Of a stretch of 32,174 nucleotides of DNA, positions 1 through 8,226 are shown piece by piece. Origin of the DNA: Hyphomicrobiales bacterium (GTDB lineage Bacteria > Pseudomonadota > Alphaproteobacteria > Rhizobiales > Xanthobacteraceae); assembly GCA_021323775.1 (NCBI GenBank), contig JAJPKK010000148.1:1-32174 (forward strand), in the 5' to 3' direction. A program made the position numbers and the translations under genes. The stretch's first letter is position 1, and the number at the start of each line of letters is the position of its first letter. Below the pieces are notes generated by a model that ran no database searches, was not told the origin of the DNA, and saw nothing but the letters and a program-made list of their open reading frames with translations.

Positions 1-121
1 CAGCCCTGGCTGACTGGCCTCGCGCAGCCCATTCGCCGCCTGCGCCCGCGCCTGCCGCGACACCAGCCAGCGCAGCAGCCTGTTTCAGGAACTGCCTGCG
101 GCCAGATCCGTTCGAATCCAT
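1..121 (-). CDS. Tat-exported protein, N-terminus only (cut by window edge)
   Basis: Forty codons are visible from an ATG at 119-121 (minus strand), preceded by a strong Shine-Dalgarno GGGAGG six to seven bases upstream. The N-terminus reads MDSNGSGRRQFLKQAAALAG and continues with an Ala/Gly-rich stretch. That is a classic twin-arginine signal (RRQFLK plus a hydrophobic core), so a cofactor-containing protein folded before export is likely. The rest lies outside the window, so the family is not visible. It is the last of a minus-strand series that includes a [2Fe-2S] subunit and a diheme cytochrome, so a molybdopterin large subunit of the xanthine-dehydrogenase family is a reasonable inference. 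A sulfite-oxidase-type Mo enzyme is an alternative. Confidence 0.75.
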   Translation of the reverse strand, partial: MDSNGSGRRQFLKQAAALAGVAAGAGAGGEWAARGQSARA

Positions 122-156
122 GATTGCCTCCCGTGATTTCGAATTTCCGATTTGAG

Positions 157-233
157 CTTGGCCCAGACTCGAAACCAACTTTAGAGTGTTCAGCAAGTTT
201 TCCTTGGCCCGAAACCAGCCTCAGAGTGTTGAG
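157..233. repeat. Imperfect direct repeat in the 122-435 intergenic gap
   Basis: Two copies of a unit of about 35 bases lie in tandem. Each starts with CTTGGCCC (157-164 and 203-210), followed by GAAACCA (171-177 and 211-217) and then AGAGTGTT (183-190 and 223-230). The second copy lacks a six-base insert present in the first. The gap lies between the diheme cytochrome gene and the Tat-signal gene and could hold the latter's promoter or operator. Nothing else was recognised in the remaining 200 bases. Confidence 0.6.
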
Positions 234-435
234 TAGGATCGTCCATGTGTCAACCGGGCTTAAGCGCTTTGACGCAGCGTAGTCGCTTCAGGTTGACGTG
301 ATGCGCGCCGGCTGAAAGGAGGTGATTCTCCTGCGTCCTCTCGGCGCCGCCGCTCGGCTGGGCATACTATCAAATACGTGCGCCAGATCGGGTCAGGACG
401 GCGAGCGCAACATTGGCCTGAGACGCTGCTGCCGA

Positions 436-1071
436 TCAAAGGCTCGATATGTAACGCGCCATCGCCTCCCTCTCGGCGGGTGAGAGCGCCTTCATGATGC
501 TCATCATTTCGGGGCTGTTGGTCCGCTCGCCTTCGGCGTAGCGGCGCATCGCCTCGACCAGATATTCATACCGTTGGCCGGCCAGCCGCGGTGCCGGCAG
601 GCCGCCGGCCAAGTTCTGTTGATGACAGGCTTGGCATACAGCCACGATAGCGGGCGGCGACGTGGAGGCGGCGCTGGCAGGCCGCGCCGGCCAGTTCTTC
701 TTCGCGAAATAGGCCGCTGCGGCCTCCAGCTCTTCCGGCGTGAGGGCTGTCGCCATCCACGCCATAACTTCGCTGTCGCGATTTCCACTCTGGAAGTCAT
801 GCAGCTGCTTCAGGAGATAATTTTCCTGCAGACCCCAGATGACCGGAGTGGCTGCACTTCTGGGGACTCCGTCCCCGCCGTGGCATGTGTTGCACACGAG
901 CAACTTGGCGCCAAGGATAGCCTCCGCCTCCGCGACATTTCCCGGCGTGGCCACCGCGGGCATCTCGGCGACATGCGCCGCTGCGACCCTCTCAGCGGCA
1001 TTTGCCGAGGCAGCGAGCGCGGCCACGATGACCAGAGCGCCGGAAACAGTCGGAAAGTGATTGTTGGTCAT
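436..1071 (-). CDS. Diheme c-type cytochrome, periplasmic
   Basis: A 211-residue protein with a Sec signal peptide (hydrophobic core around residues 10-22, cleavage near ANA-A). It has two CxxCH heme-c sites, CNTCH at residues 60-64 and CQACH at 146-150, each at the head of a cytochrome-c fold of about 90 residues, which is the layout of the c4/c553 diheme group. A GTG 15 bases upstream is also in frame, but the ATG at 1069-1071 has GGGAGG seven bases before it and directly precedes the signal sequence, so I chose it. It lies downstream of a [2Fe-2S] hydroxylase subunit and upstream of a Tat-exported protein. By analogy with membrane aldehyde dehydrogenases that use cytochrome subunits, it may take electrons from a molybdenum hydroxylase. 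That pairing is inference. Confidence 0.9.
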   Translation of the reverse strand: MTNNHFPTVSGALVIVAALAASANAAERVAAAHVAEMPAVATPGNVAEAEAILGAKLLVCNTCHGGDGVPRSAATPVIWGLQENYLLKQLHDFQSGNRDSEVMAWMATALTPEELEAAAAYFAKKNWPARPASAASTSPPAIVAVCQACHQQNLAGGLPAPRLAGQRYEYLVEAMRRYAEGERTNSPEMMSIMKALSPAEREAMARYISSL

Positions 1072-1226
1072 GCGTTGCCCTCCCACTGTTTGAGCACCCG
1101 CGGTCGCGTAAAGCGAGCAACGCGCCGGAGCCCCCTAAAACATGCCGCAGTCAGGCTTATGACGCAAGATGGCGAGCGCGATACTGCCCGGAGCGATGAA
1201 ATCGCACCGTGTACGACACGCGTTCC

Positions 1227-1694
1227 TCAGATTCTCCCGCCCATTTGCGCCGCCCTGAGGACGGCCCGGACAATCCGGTTATGGGTCCCGCAGCGGCACA
1301 AATTGCCGGCAAGTCCCACCCGGACCTCGGCCTCGCTTGGCAGCGGGTTGCGGTCGAGCAGCGCCTTGGCCAACATGATCATGCCGGAGATGCAGTAGCC
1401 GCACTGCGCCGCCTGCTCGGCCATGAAAGCGGCCTGCAGCGGGTGCGGCCGCTCGACGGTTCCGAGGCCCTCGAGGGTGGTGATCTCCGATTGCCCGAGA
1501 GCGCCGATTGGCGTGATGCAGGAGCGCGCCGGGGCGCCGTCCACGAGCACGGTGCAGGCGCCGCATTGCCCAAGCCCGCAGCCGAACTTGGCGGCATTGA
1601 GACCAAGATCATTGCGTAGCACGTAGAGCAGCGGCGTATCCGGCTCGGCCGCCACGCTGTGCGCCGCGCCGTTGACCTTGAGGCTGACAGCCAT
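1227..1694 (-). CDS. [2Fe-2S] subunit of a molybdenum hydroxylase (xanthine dehydrogenase family)
   Basis: A 155-residue protein with the two [2Fe-2S] domains of this family in order. The plant-ferredoxin-type cluster uses C39, C44, C47 and C59 (motif CGLGQCGACT). The helical second cluster uses C98, C101, C133 and C135 (CGYC and CRCG). It should transfer electrons from a molybdopterin subunit to an acceptor. No molybdopterin subunit is adjacent; the nearest complete one (6045-8210) has its own [2Fe-2S] partner. The partner may be the Tat-signal protein truncated at the left edge, with the diheme cytochrome between them. The N-terminus (MAVSLKVNG) is typical of IorA/CoxS-like small subunits, which carry no signal peptide and are exported with the large subunit. 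Confidence 0.93.
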   Translation of the reverse strand: MAVSLKVNGAAHSVAAEPDTPLLYVLRNDLGLNAAKFGCGLGQCGACTVLVDGAPARSCITPIGALGQSEITTLEGLGTVERPHPLQAAFMAEQAAQCGYCISGMIMLAKALLDRNPLPSEAEVRVGLAGNLCRCGTHNRIVRAVLRAAQMGGRI

Positions 1695-1799
1695 GACGCA
1701 AAAACTCCGCTTGGGATAGCAGCGACCGCATCTTGCTCCGGCTTTGGCGCGTCGTCGAGGCCTGATCCGGGCCGACAGCAGTTTCAGCCCACCTTTGGA

Positions 1800-3320
1800 T
1801 CAAAAGGCGAAAGCATATACCCGTTGATCGGCGCCGACGTAGAGACGGTCCTTGGTTGCAATCAGCGTTTGGAAATGATGAAGCCCGGCCATTGCGGGAT
1901 CTGAGCGGTCAAGGATTGGCTCGCCGGTATCTCCGCGGAAGCCGTGCAATCGGTTATCACCCTCAGCGCCGACGACCCAAACGATCGGGTCAGCGCGCCC
2001 GTCGCTGGTGGTAACAATCGGAGAGCCTGCGCCGTTGAGGCCGCCGCACCACGCTGTTTCGAAAGACGGCTGCGGGCCGGCGCGGATCTTCAAGACAGTA
2101 AGCCCATTCCCGGATGCCCCTGACGGGCAATGAGCCCCAACAGCCTGCAAGGCGACGTACGCATCTGCGCCAACCTCATAAACCGCTGGTGCGGTTCGAA
2201 TTGGCCGGTAAGAAACGGTTTCGGCCGCGAGACTGCCGCCGATGCCTCCGAGATTGTTCTGATCGAGCAGATAGCCTCGCCCGTCCTTGCCCAGCGCCAG
2301 TATCAGAGCCTGCCGACTCGTGGACACCCCGGCCTTAAGCGGCACCGGATTGGTTCCGCCGAGGTCGGCATCCCGCTGATCCAGCGCAAGCCAGTTCGGC
2401 GGCGCAAAGAAGTCGCGCTTGTCGCTCGATCGATGGAGGTCCGGAGCAAGACGGAACACTGCCTCGCCATCTCTCCACGTCGAGGCGCCGAAGGTATTTC
2501 CCGTGGCTGCGAACAGAGACTGGCCCGCGACACTGATGCCGCCCGGAGCCCAAATGCCGCCGCCGCGCGCACGGGTTGACCACGCCGCCACGCTCCGCGG
2601 CTCCCGGAGGGAAACTCCAATCACCCAGCCGCGGTAATCGCCGCAATCGCCATAATGACCGCCAAACGGCACGTACAGGGTGCCGCCAAGAATAGTCAGC
2701 GCGCCACGCTGATTTTGGTCGCGAGAATTGAAGGACTGTTGCACGCTGCGCAGAGCGCCGGCGACATCGATCGGCCATCCCGGCAACACCGAGCCGTCCT
2801 TGAGCGACAACGCAAAAAGGCGATGCCGTGGCCCCGATGGATCCGCGATGTTGGCGTCGAGATAGATGGCGCCGCTGGCCTCATCAATCACCGGGGTGCC
2901 GGTAATCCCAAGCGGACTGATGTTCCCGCATCGGAGCGCCGAGCGCGCGACCGGCCGGCCGAGCGACCGCGTCCAGATCGCATCGCCGGTCGTCGCGTTA
3001 AGAGCGTGAACGGTGTTCTCCTCCGTGGCGACCAGCAGCATCCCGGAGTTCGATCCTGGTGCGCGCCAGTAGAGCGGCTGCGCATAAACATTGCCGGCCA
3101 ATCGAGCGTGAAAATGTTCGTCGAGGTGCAAAGACTTCGCGCGCTGCCAGGTCAGCCCGGGCACAGTGAAATTGCCGCTGCGATCGGGGCTGCCATGGTA
3201 GGTCAGGACATTGTCTTGCGCCGGAGCCTGCGGCGACTGCGCCAACACGGGGCCGCTCGTCATGATCGCGGCGACCACAAGCAGCGAAAGCCTTGCCCAA
3301 CTCATCATTGTCCGTTTCAT
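1800..3320 (-). CDS. Exported PQQ-like beta-propeller protein, substrate unknown
   Basis: A 506-residue protein with a Sec signal (core LSLLVVAAIMTSG, cleavage near VLA-QS). The rest shows repeated PQQ-enzyme-type blades of the form hydrophobic strand, LNATTGDAIWTR or GxLYVG (for example ATEENTVHALNATTGDAIW near residue 100 and VVGAEGDNRLHGFRGDTGE near the C-terminus). I do not see the WDYD metal site or the NRG segment of the three dehydrogenases in this window, nor a CxxCH, so I call it a propeller rather than a catalytic quinoprotein. It is divergent from the isochorismatase-like gene across about 108 bases. Two further in-frame ATGs lie at codons 5 and 6, none with a strong ribosome-binding site, so the exact start is uncertain. 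Confidence 0.8.
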   Translation of the reverse strand: MKRTMMSWARLSLLVVAAIMTSGPVLAQSPQAPAQDNVLTYHGSPDRSGNFTVPGLTWQRAKSLHLDEHFHARLAGNVYAQPLYWRAPGSNSGMLLVATEENTVHALNATTGDAIWTRSLGRPVARSALRCGNISPLGITGTPVIDEASGAIYLDANIADPSGPRHRLFALSLKDGSVLPGWPIDVAGALRSVQQSFNSRDQNQRGALTILGGTLYVPFGGHYGDCGDYRGWVIGVSLREPRSVAAWSTRARGGGIWAPGGISVAGQSLFAATGNTFGASTWRDGEAVFRLAPDLHRSSDKRDFFAPPNWLALDQRDADLGGTNPVPLKAGVSTSRQALILALGKDGRGYLLDQNNLGGIGGSLAAETVSYRPIRTAPAVYEVGADAYVALQAVGAHCPSGASGNGLTVLKIRAGPQPSFETAWCGGLNGAGSPIVTTSDGRADPIVWVVGAEGDNRLHGFRGDTGEPILDRSDPAMAGLHHFQTLIATKDRLYVGADQRVYAFAF

Positions 3321-3428
3321 CGTTTACAAAGTGCAGCTGCAGCCGGACTGCGGTGTAGCCGGAATGGAGTAACTGGTCTATCTTTGGATCGCTTTTTAGG
3401 CGGGTCGCCGACATACAGGGAGGACAAT

Positions 3429-4070
3429 ATGACACCGTCACGCTTCGCCGCCGCCGGCGGTGCGTTTCTGGTCGCATTGCTGGGAACGCCGTCCGTCGCC
3501 GACGTCATTTCCGACTGGACCACAGCGGTCACGCCGCCGCCGCCGGAGCTAAAGGAGGTCACGGTCGATCCGTCGACCACCGCTCTTCTGCTTCTCGACA
3601 TCATGAAAGGAAACTGCAGCGCGCGCCCTCGCTGCGTCGCAGCGATGCCGAACCTGAAGCGGCTGCACGACGAAGCGCGCGCACACAACATGGTGGTCTG
3701 GTACAGCCTCGTCGGTTCGAATGGCAAGGCGACGCCCGACGACATAATGGACCCCGCGATCAAGCCGCGCGCCGGCGAATGGTACCGGCAAGGCGGGCCG
3801 GACAAATTCATGGGCTCCACGCTCGAGCCAACGCTCAGGCAAGCCGGGATCAAAACCGTGATCGTCTGCGGCAATTCATTCCAGGGGGCGACCGTCGGCA
3901 CGGCTTCGGGCGCGGCGCAGCGCGGCTACAAGGTTATCGTCCCGGTCGATTGCTCGGCGGGCGACGACGTCTATCGCGAACAATACGCGGCGTTCCATCT
4001 GGCGAAGGGCGGGCCCGTCGGGATCACCAGCAACATCACGATGACGCGAAGCACGATGATCAAATTCTAA
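3429..4070 (+). CDS. Exported isochorismatase-fold protein lacking the catalytic cysteine
   Basis: A 213-residue protein that starts at an ATG preceded by GGGAGGA. Residues 1-24 form a Sec signal (FAAAGGAFLVALLGTPSVA), which is unusual because most isochorismatase-like cysteine hydrolases are cytosolic. The fold is clear: LLLLDIMKGNC carries the catalytic Asp (D57), GGPDKFMGSTLEPTL carries the Lys (K126), and the GIKTVIVCGNSF segment leads to the helix GTASGAAQRGYKV. Where the family has its nucleophilic Cys (normally in a TxxCV-type motif), this protein has Ala154 in FQGATVG. The nearby C147 lies on the preceding strand and is not the usual nucleophile. It may bind a ligand or use other chemistry. 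It lies upstream of, and on the same strand as, a PQQ dehydrogenase, with a large stem-loop between them. Confidence 0.88.
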   Translation: MTPSRFAAAGGAFLVALLGTPSVADVISDWTTAVTPPPPELKEVTVDPSTTALLLLDIMKGNCSARPRCVAAMPNLKRLHDEARAHNMVVWYSLVGSNGKATPDDIMDPAIKPRAGEWYRQGGPDKFMGSTLEPTLRQAGIKTVIVCGNSFQGATVGTASGAAQRGYKVIVPVDCSAGDDVYREQYAAFHLAKGGPVGITSNITMTRSTMIKF

Positions 4071-4138
4071 AACGGCCGCCCGGCGTAAAGAAAAATCATC
4101 CTGCTGCCGTTGGAACGGGCCTTCGGACGGGCTGTTTT

Positions 4139-4184
4139 GGCCGCCCAATCGACCCGCGTTATCGGGCGCGGGTCAAAGGCGGCC
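4139..4184 (+). promoter_or_regulatory. Bipartite stem-loop between isochorismatase-like gene and PQQ dehydrogenase
   Basis: The outer arms GGCCGCC (4139-4145) and GGCGGCC (4178-4184) enclose the inner arms GACCCGCG (4151-4158) and CGCGGGTC (4167-4174), with an eight-base loop and a small internal bulge. It ends 50 bases before the dehydrogenase start. No T-run follows, so it is not a textbook intrinsic terminator. It could be a 3' stabiliser or attenuator for the upstream gene or a 5' leader structure. Confidence 0.5.
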
Positions 4185-4233
4185 GGCGCCTCTGAACATG
4201 CAATGATGCAGCATGAAATTCAGGGAGGAGATC

Positions 4234-5946
4234 ATGACAAAAGGCCATCATTTGCGCCGCAAGCTCCTGGTCGGCAGCATCTTGGTCGCCGCCTGGCCTG
4301 CCCTTGCAGCCGAGGTGACGCCCGAACGGCTCGCCAACGCCGACAAGGAACCGCAGAACTGGCTGATGAATCATCGCACCTATGATTCTCAGCGCTACTC
4401 GCCGCTGGACAAGATCAATCGGAGCAATGTCAAAGGACTCAAGATCGTTTATGCGGTGGCGATCGGCGGCACCTCGGCCAATGAGAATTTGCAATCGACG
4501 CCGCTTGCCGAGGACGGCTTTCTCTACGTGGTGGATTTGTGGGGCGCGGTCGACAAGATCGATGGCCGCTCCGGAGAAGTGGGCCTCATCGTCTGGCGCA
4601 TGGACCCCGGCCAGCAGAAGACGCCGCTGTCGAACCGCGGCGCCGCATTGTGGGGCAATTTCGTCGTGTCGGTCGCGAATTATCCCCCTCGCGTCATCGC
4701 CACTGACAAGGACAGCGGCAAGGTCGCGTGGGAAACCAATCTTTCCGACGGCCAGCCCAACCTCGCGTTCACCGCTGCCCCTCTGCCCGTCAAGGACAAG
4801 ATCATTCTCGGCGCCGCGGGCGGCGACAATGGCACGCGCGACTTCATCGTGGCCGTTGACGCCATGAACGGCAAGCTGCTGTGGCGCAAATACGTGATCC
4901 CGGCTCCCGGCGAGCCGGGCAGCGAAACCTGGAAGGACAGGAACAACGCCTGGCAGACCGGCGGCGGCGCCATGTGGGTCACCGGCTCTTATGACGTTGC
5001 AACCAACCAGGTGCTCTGGGGTACTGGAAATCCTGTGCCCTGGTCCGATCCATATTATCGGCCGGGCGACAATCTCTTCACCAATAGCCTGATCTCGTGG
5101 GACCCCGACACCGGCAAGATGAACTGGTACCACCAGTATACGCCTGGCGACATGTGGGACTACGACGAGGAGGGCAGCCATATCCTGATCGACGGCGAGG
5201 TTGCCGGGCAGCCGCGCATGATCGTCACCCATGCGGCGCGCAACGGCTTCTTCTATGCGTTCGAGCGCGCCAACGGACAGACCTTGTTCGCCAAGCCCTA
5301 TGTGCCCGCCATCAACTGGACCAAGGGCATCGATCAGAAGACCGGAATGCCAGTCGACTACGATCCCAACCGCGACATTCAGGTTTATTCGGGCATGCAG
5401 AACTGGACGCCCGCCGACCCGACAAAGAAGCTGTGCCCGTCAATGTCGGGCGGCAACAACTACTGGCCGCCAGCCTACAGCCCCAGGACCCGCCTCATGT
5501 ACATCCCGTCGATGTCGTCGTGCAACGAAGGAACGCTCGATCAGGAGGCGATCACGAAGGGCGTCTTCTTCAGCCTGAAGTTCCGCAGCATCGAGCGCAA
5601 CGATTCCGACCTTGTCGCCGTCGATCCATTCACCGGCGAGGTCAAGAAGAAGGTCCACGCCGCCTATCCTAACAACAGCGGCGCGCTTGCAACCGGCGGC
5701 GGCCTCGTGTTCACCGGGCTGACGGACGGAACGCTGATCGCCTATGACGACGCCACGCTCGAGGAGCTGTGGAAGATCAATGTCGGATCGGGCTTCAACG
5801 CGCCGCCGATGACCTTCGAGACCGGCGGCAAACAGTACGTCGCGATCCTCACCGGAATCAGCCCGATCACAAAAACGCGCCACGTGCTCACCCCGGAGTT
5901 GCGCGAAATGCGCAACCAGACCATGCTGTTCGTGTTCGGCCTGTGA
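4234..5946 (+). CDS. PQQ-dependent alcohol dehydrogenase (type I quinoprotein), copy A
   Basis: A 570-residue protein with a Sec signal (KLLVGSILVAAWPALA). I chose the ATG at 4234 over one 21 bases upstream because GGGAGGAG sits just before it. It is an eight-bladed propeller dehydrogenase with WLMNHRTYD near the mature N-terminus, WQTGGGAMW, GTGNP (N266, metal-ligand position) and GDMWDYD, where D309 is the catalytic-base position and D311 the extra Asp typical of lanthanide-dependent members. Two departures from MxaF/XoxF: the vicinal Cys-Cys is absent (K129-T130 before NRG), and the Glu metal ligand appears to be Asp (D198 in GGDNGTR). There is no CxxCH, so an external cytochrome is needed. 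The likely role is periplasmic oxidation of a primary alcohol; the substrate cannot be read. A convergent terminator follows. Confidence 0.93.
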   Translation: MTKGHHLRRKLLVGSILVAAWPALAAEVTPERLANADKEPQNWLMNHRTYDSQRYSPLDKINRSNVKGLKIVYAVAIGGTSANENLQSTPLAEDGFLYVVDLWGAVDKIDGRSGEVGLIVWRMDPGQQKTPLSNRGAALWGNFVVSVANYPPRVIATDKDSGKVAWETNLSDGQPNLAFTAAPLPVKDKIILGAAGGDNGTRDFIVAVDAMNGKLLWRKYVIPAPGEPGSETWKDRNNAWQTGGGAMWVTGSYDVATNQVLWGTGNPVPWSDPYYRPGDNLFTNSLISWDPDTGKMNWYHQYTPGDMWDYDEEGSHILIDGEVAGQPRMIVTHAARNGFFYAFERANGQTLFAKPYVPAINWTKGIDQKTGMPVDYDPNRDIQVYSGMQNWTPADPTKKLCPSMSGGNNYWPPAYSPRTRLMYIPSMSSCNEGTLDQEAITKGVFFSLKFRSIERNDSDLVAVDPFTGEVKKKVHAAYPNNSGALATGGGLVFTGLTDGTLIAYDDATLEELWKINVGSGFNAPPMTFETGGKQYVAILTGISPITKTRHVLTPELREMRNQTMLFVFGL

Positions 5947-5989
5947 CCAGTTCGATCGACTGAAATATTTGGTCGTGACGCCATGAACA

Positions 5990-6016
5990 AAATGGCCGGG
6001 GCGAGCCCGGCCATTT
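5990..6016. terminator. Bidirectional terminator hairpin between convergent genes
   Basis: Perfect 11-base arms AAATGGCCGGG (5990-6000) and CCCGGCCATTT (6006-6016) enclose a five-base loop. It lies between the stop of PQQ dehydrogenase A (plus) and the stop of the molybdopterin subunit (minus), with short A/T tails on both sides, so it can serve both strands. Confidence 0.8.
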
Positions 6017-6044
6017 GCTTGCGGCGCTGTTGTTGGAGTCGCGC

Positions 6045-8210
6045 TTACGCACCCCCGCTCAAATCCTGCCCGGCAATCGGCAGCGAGCGCAGGCGCTTGC
6101 CGGTGGCGGCGAAGATCGCGTTAGTGACCGCGGGTTGGATCATGGTCGCCCCAGGTTCTCCGACGCCGCCCCAGCGTTTGCCCGGCGTGGGGGTGATGAA
6201 CACTTCCGTCTTCGGCGCGTCCTTGTAGCGCACCACCGGGTAGGTGTCGAAGTTGCCCTGCTCGACGCGGCCGTTCTTGACCGTGATTTCGCCAAACAGC
6301 GCCGCCGACAGCCCGTAGATCATGCCGCCTTCGAGTTGTGTTTCGACCCCGCGCGGATTGACGACCACCCCGCAGTCGCAAACGATGACGACGCGCTCGA
6401 CTTTCACCTCGCCGTTCGTCACCGCGACCTCCGCGGTCATGCCGACGATCGAGTCGTAGCTCTCGTGAATGGCGACGCCGCGCCCTTTGCCGCGAGGCAT
6501 CGGCTTGCCCCAGTCGCCCTTCTCGACCAGCAGATCGAGCACCCGCTGGAAGTCGGGGCGATGGGCAAGCAGTTCACGCCGCAACGCCACCGGGTCCTTG
6601 CCGCTGGCGTGCGCCATCTCGTCGATGAAGCTTTCCATGAAGAACACGTTCTGGGAATGCCCGGGCGCCCGCCACGGGCCCAGCGGCACGTGCGTGTTCT
6701 TGAGGATCGAGACGACGCGATAGTTCGGCAGCTTGTAGGCCGTGTTGACCAGGCCTTGCGTTGTCTGCGGGTCGAGCCCATTGCGCACATTCGCCGGATT
6801 CGAACTGCCTGCCGAATTGCGCATGTCGAGCGCAATCGCGGTTCCGTCGGCTGCAAAGCCCGCCTTGAAGCGGATCGCGGCCTGCGTGCGGTAACGGCCC
6901 TGGCGAATCTCCTCCTCGCGCGTCCAGATCAGCTTCACGGGCTTGCCGACGGCCTTCGAGATCGCGACCGCCTGGGCGACTTCGTCAGGACCCAGCCTCC
7001 GGCCGAAGCCGCCCCCGGAGAACGTGTTGTGGATGTAGACGTTCTCGGGCTTCACGCCCGAAGCCTGCGCGGCAAGCGCCAGCGCGAGGTCGGCGTTCTG
7101 AGTGCCGACCCAAACGTCGACACGATCCGCTTGCACATGGGCGATGGCGTTGAGCGGCTCCATCGGCGCGTGCGCGATGATCGGCACCTCGTAGGTGGCT
7201 TCGATCACTTTGGCGGCCATCGGCATCGCGGCGTCAACGTTGCCATCGTGACGCGCTTCCACGCCTTTCTGGTCAAGGGCATCAAGATACTCTTTGCGGA
7301 ACTGCGCGCTGTTGGCGGCGCCGGCGGCGCCGACCTCCCATTCAATCGGCAGCGCATTGAGCGCAGTCTGCGCGCGGAAGAAGCGGTCCGCCACAACAGC
7401 GACTGCATCCTTGAGCTTGACCACCTGAAGGACGCCGCGGCGCCCCGCGATCGCGCCTTCGTCGACTGATTTCACCGTGCCGCCAAACACGGGGCATTTG
7501 ATGATCGCAGCCCGCACCATGCCCGGCACCTCCAAGTCGATGCCGTATTTCGCGGAGCCGTTGATCTTCAGCGGCACGTCCAATCGCGCGAGCCTGCGGC
7601 CGATGAACGTGTACTGATCCGGCCGCTTCAGCGCCGGCTCCTTGTCGAGCTTGATCGCCGCCGCATCCGCCGCCAGCTCGCCGAAGCGGAACGTGCGTCC
7701 GGTCGGCTTGTGGGCGACCTTGCTCATTGCTGCCGCGCACTCGGATGCGGGCACGCTCCAGCGCTTCGCGGCCGCGGCGATCAGGCGTTCGCGCGCGCTC
7801 GCGCCGGCTTGCTGCACCATCACGCCGGTCTCGCGCACGGCCCGGCTGCCGCCGGTTGCGAGGCTGCCGTAGACCTTGTTCTCGCGGAGATTGCGGTTGG
7901 CCGAAGCGTATTCCGGTTTGACGAAAGCCCAATCGCACTCGAGCTCTTCAGCGAGAATCTGCGGCAGCGCGGTGAAGCTGCCCTGGCCCATCTCGGCGCG
8001 GCCATAGCGGATGATCACAGTGTCATCGGGCTCGATGACGACCCAGGCGTTAATCTCGCCAGGATAGCGCTTGCCTTCATCGCCCCACGGACGCACGCCA
8101 AGGCTCGCCGCTTCAGCGGGGCCTTCGATCCCAACGCCGAGGGCAAGGCCGCCGGCCGCAGTGAGTGCAGTGGTGATGAACGTGCGGCGAGAGAGAGTCG
8201 TATTGGTCAT
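6045..8210 (-). CDS. Molybdopterin-binding large subunit, xanthine dehydrogenase family (IorB-like)
   Basis: A 721-residue protein with a Tat signal (SRRTFITTALTAAGG, residues 8-22), so it is exported folded. Domains in order: an N-terminal Mo-binding segment (YGRAEMGQGSFTALPQILAEEL), an aldehyde-oxidase a/b hammerhead region around residues 215-300 (ARLDVPLKINGSAKYGIDL), then the Mo-cofactor domain with HAPMEPLNA, GGGFGRRL and, near the C-terminus, GGVGEPGA, where the Glu is the conserved catalytic base. The layout is that of isoquinoline 1-oxidoreductase beta subunit and related membrane aldehyde dehydrogenases, which hydroxylate N-heterocycles or aldehydes with water. It starts 16 bases after its [2Fe-2S] partner with its own GGGAGG site, so the two form an operon. 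The substrate is not determinable. An aldehyde produced by the PQQ enzymes is a contextual guess. Confidence 0.95.
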   Translation of the reverse strand: MTNTTLSRRTFITTALTAAGGLALGVGIEGPAEAASLGVRPWGDEGKRYPGEINAWVVIEPDDTVIIRYGRAEMGQGSFTALPQILAEELECDWAFVKPEYASANRNLRENKVYGSLATGGSRAVRETGVMVQQAGASARERLIAAAAKRWSVPASECAAAMSKVAHKPTGRTFRFGELAADAAAIKLDKEPALKRPDQYTFIGRRLARLDVPLKINGSAKYGIDLEVPGMVRAAIIKCPVFGGTVKSVDEGAIAGRRGVLQVVKLKDAVAVVADRFFRAQTALNALPIEWEVGAAGAANSAQFRKEYLDALDQKGVEARHDGNVDAAMPMAAKVIEATYEVPIIAHAPMEPLNAIAHVQADRVDVWVGTQNADLALALAAQASGVKPENVYIHNTFSGGGFGRRLGPDEVAQAVAISKAVGKPVKLIWTREEEIRQGRYRTQAAIRFKAGFAADGTAIALDMRNSAGSSNPANVRNGLDPQTTQGLVNTAYKLPNYRVVSILKNTHVPLGPWRAPGHSQNVFFMESFIDEMAHASGKDPVALRRELLAHRPDFQRVLDLLVEKGDWGKPMPRGKGRGVAIHESYDSIVGMTAEVAVTNGEVKVERVVIVCDCGVVVNPRGVETQLEGGMIYGLSAALFGEITVKNGRVEQGNFDTYPVVRYKDAPKTEVFITPTPGKRWGGVGEPGATMIQPAVTNAIFAATGKRLRSLPIAGQDLSGGA

Positions 8211-8226
8211 TGTGGCGTCCTCCCTG

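Noticed and set aside
574-1398. 274-codon plus-strand frame
   Set aside because: It is antisense to the diheme cytochrome and the [2Fe-2S] subunit, both of which have exact cofactor motifs in their frames.
2655-3428. Upstream extension of the isochorismatase-like frame
   Set aside because: It overlaps the PQQ-like propeller gene in antisense. The ATG at 3429 has a strong ribosome-binding site and begins a signal peptide.
4234-5946. Assignment of copy A (or B, C) as XoxF or MxaF
   Set aside because: The extra Asp fits lanthanide enzymes, but the missing vicinal cysteines and the Asp at the Glu-ligand site argue against naming them XoxF or MxaF. No mxaG/xoxG or mxaJ/xoxJ gene with clear identity is adjacent.
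6015-7469. Long open frame (484 codons) on the plus strand
   Set aside because: It is antisense to the molybdopterin subunit, whose frame shows clear family motifs. The antisense product is Arg/His/Asp-rich with no recognisable protein features, as expected from GC-rich codon bias.
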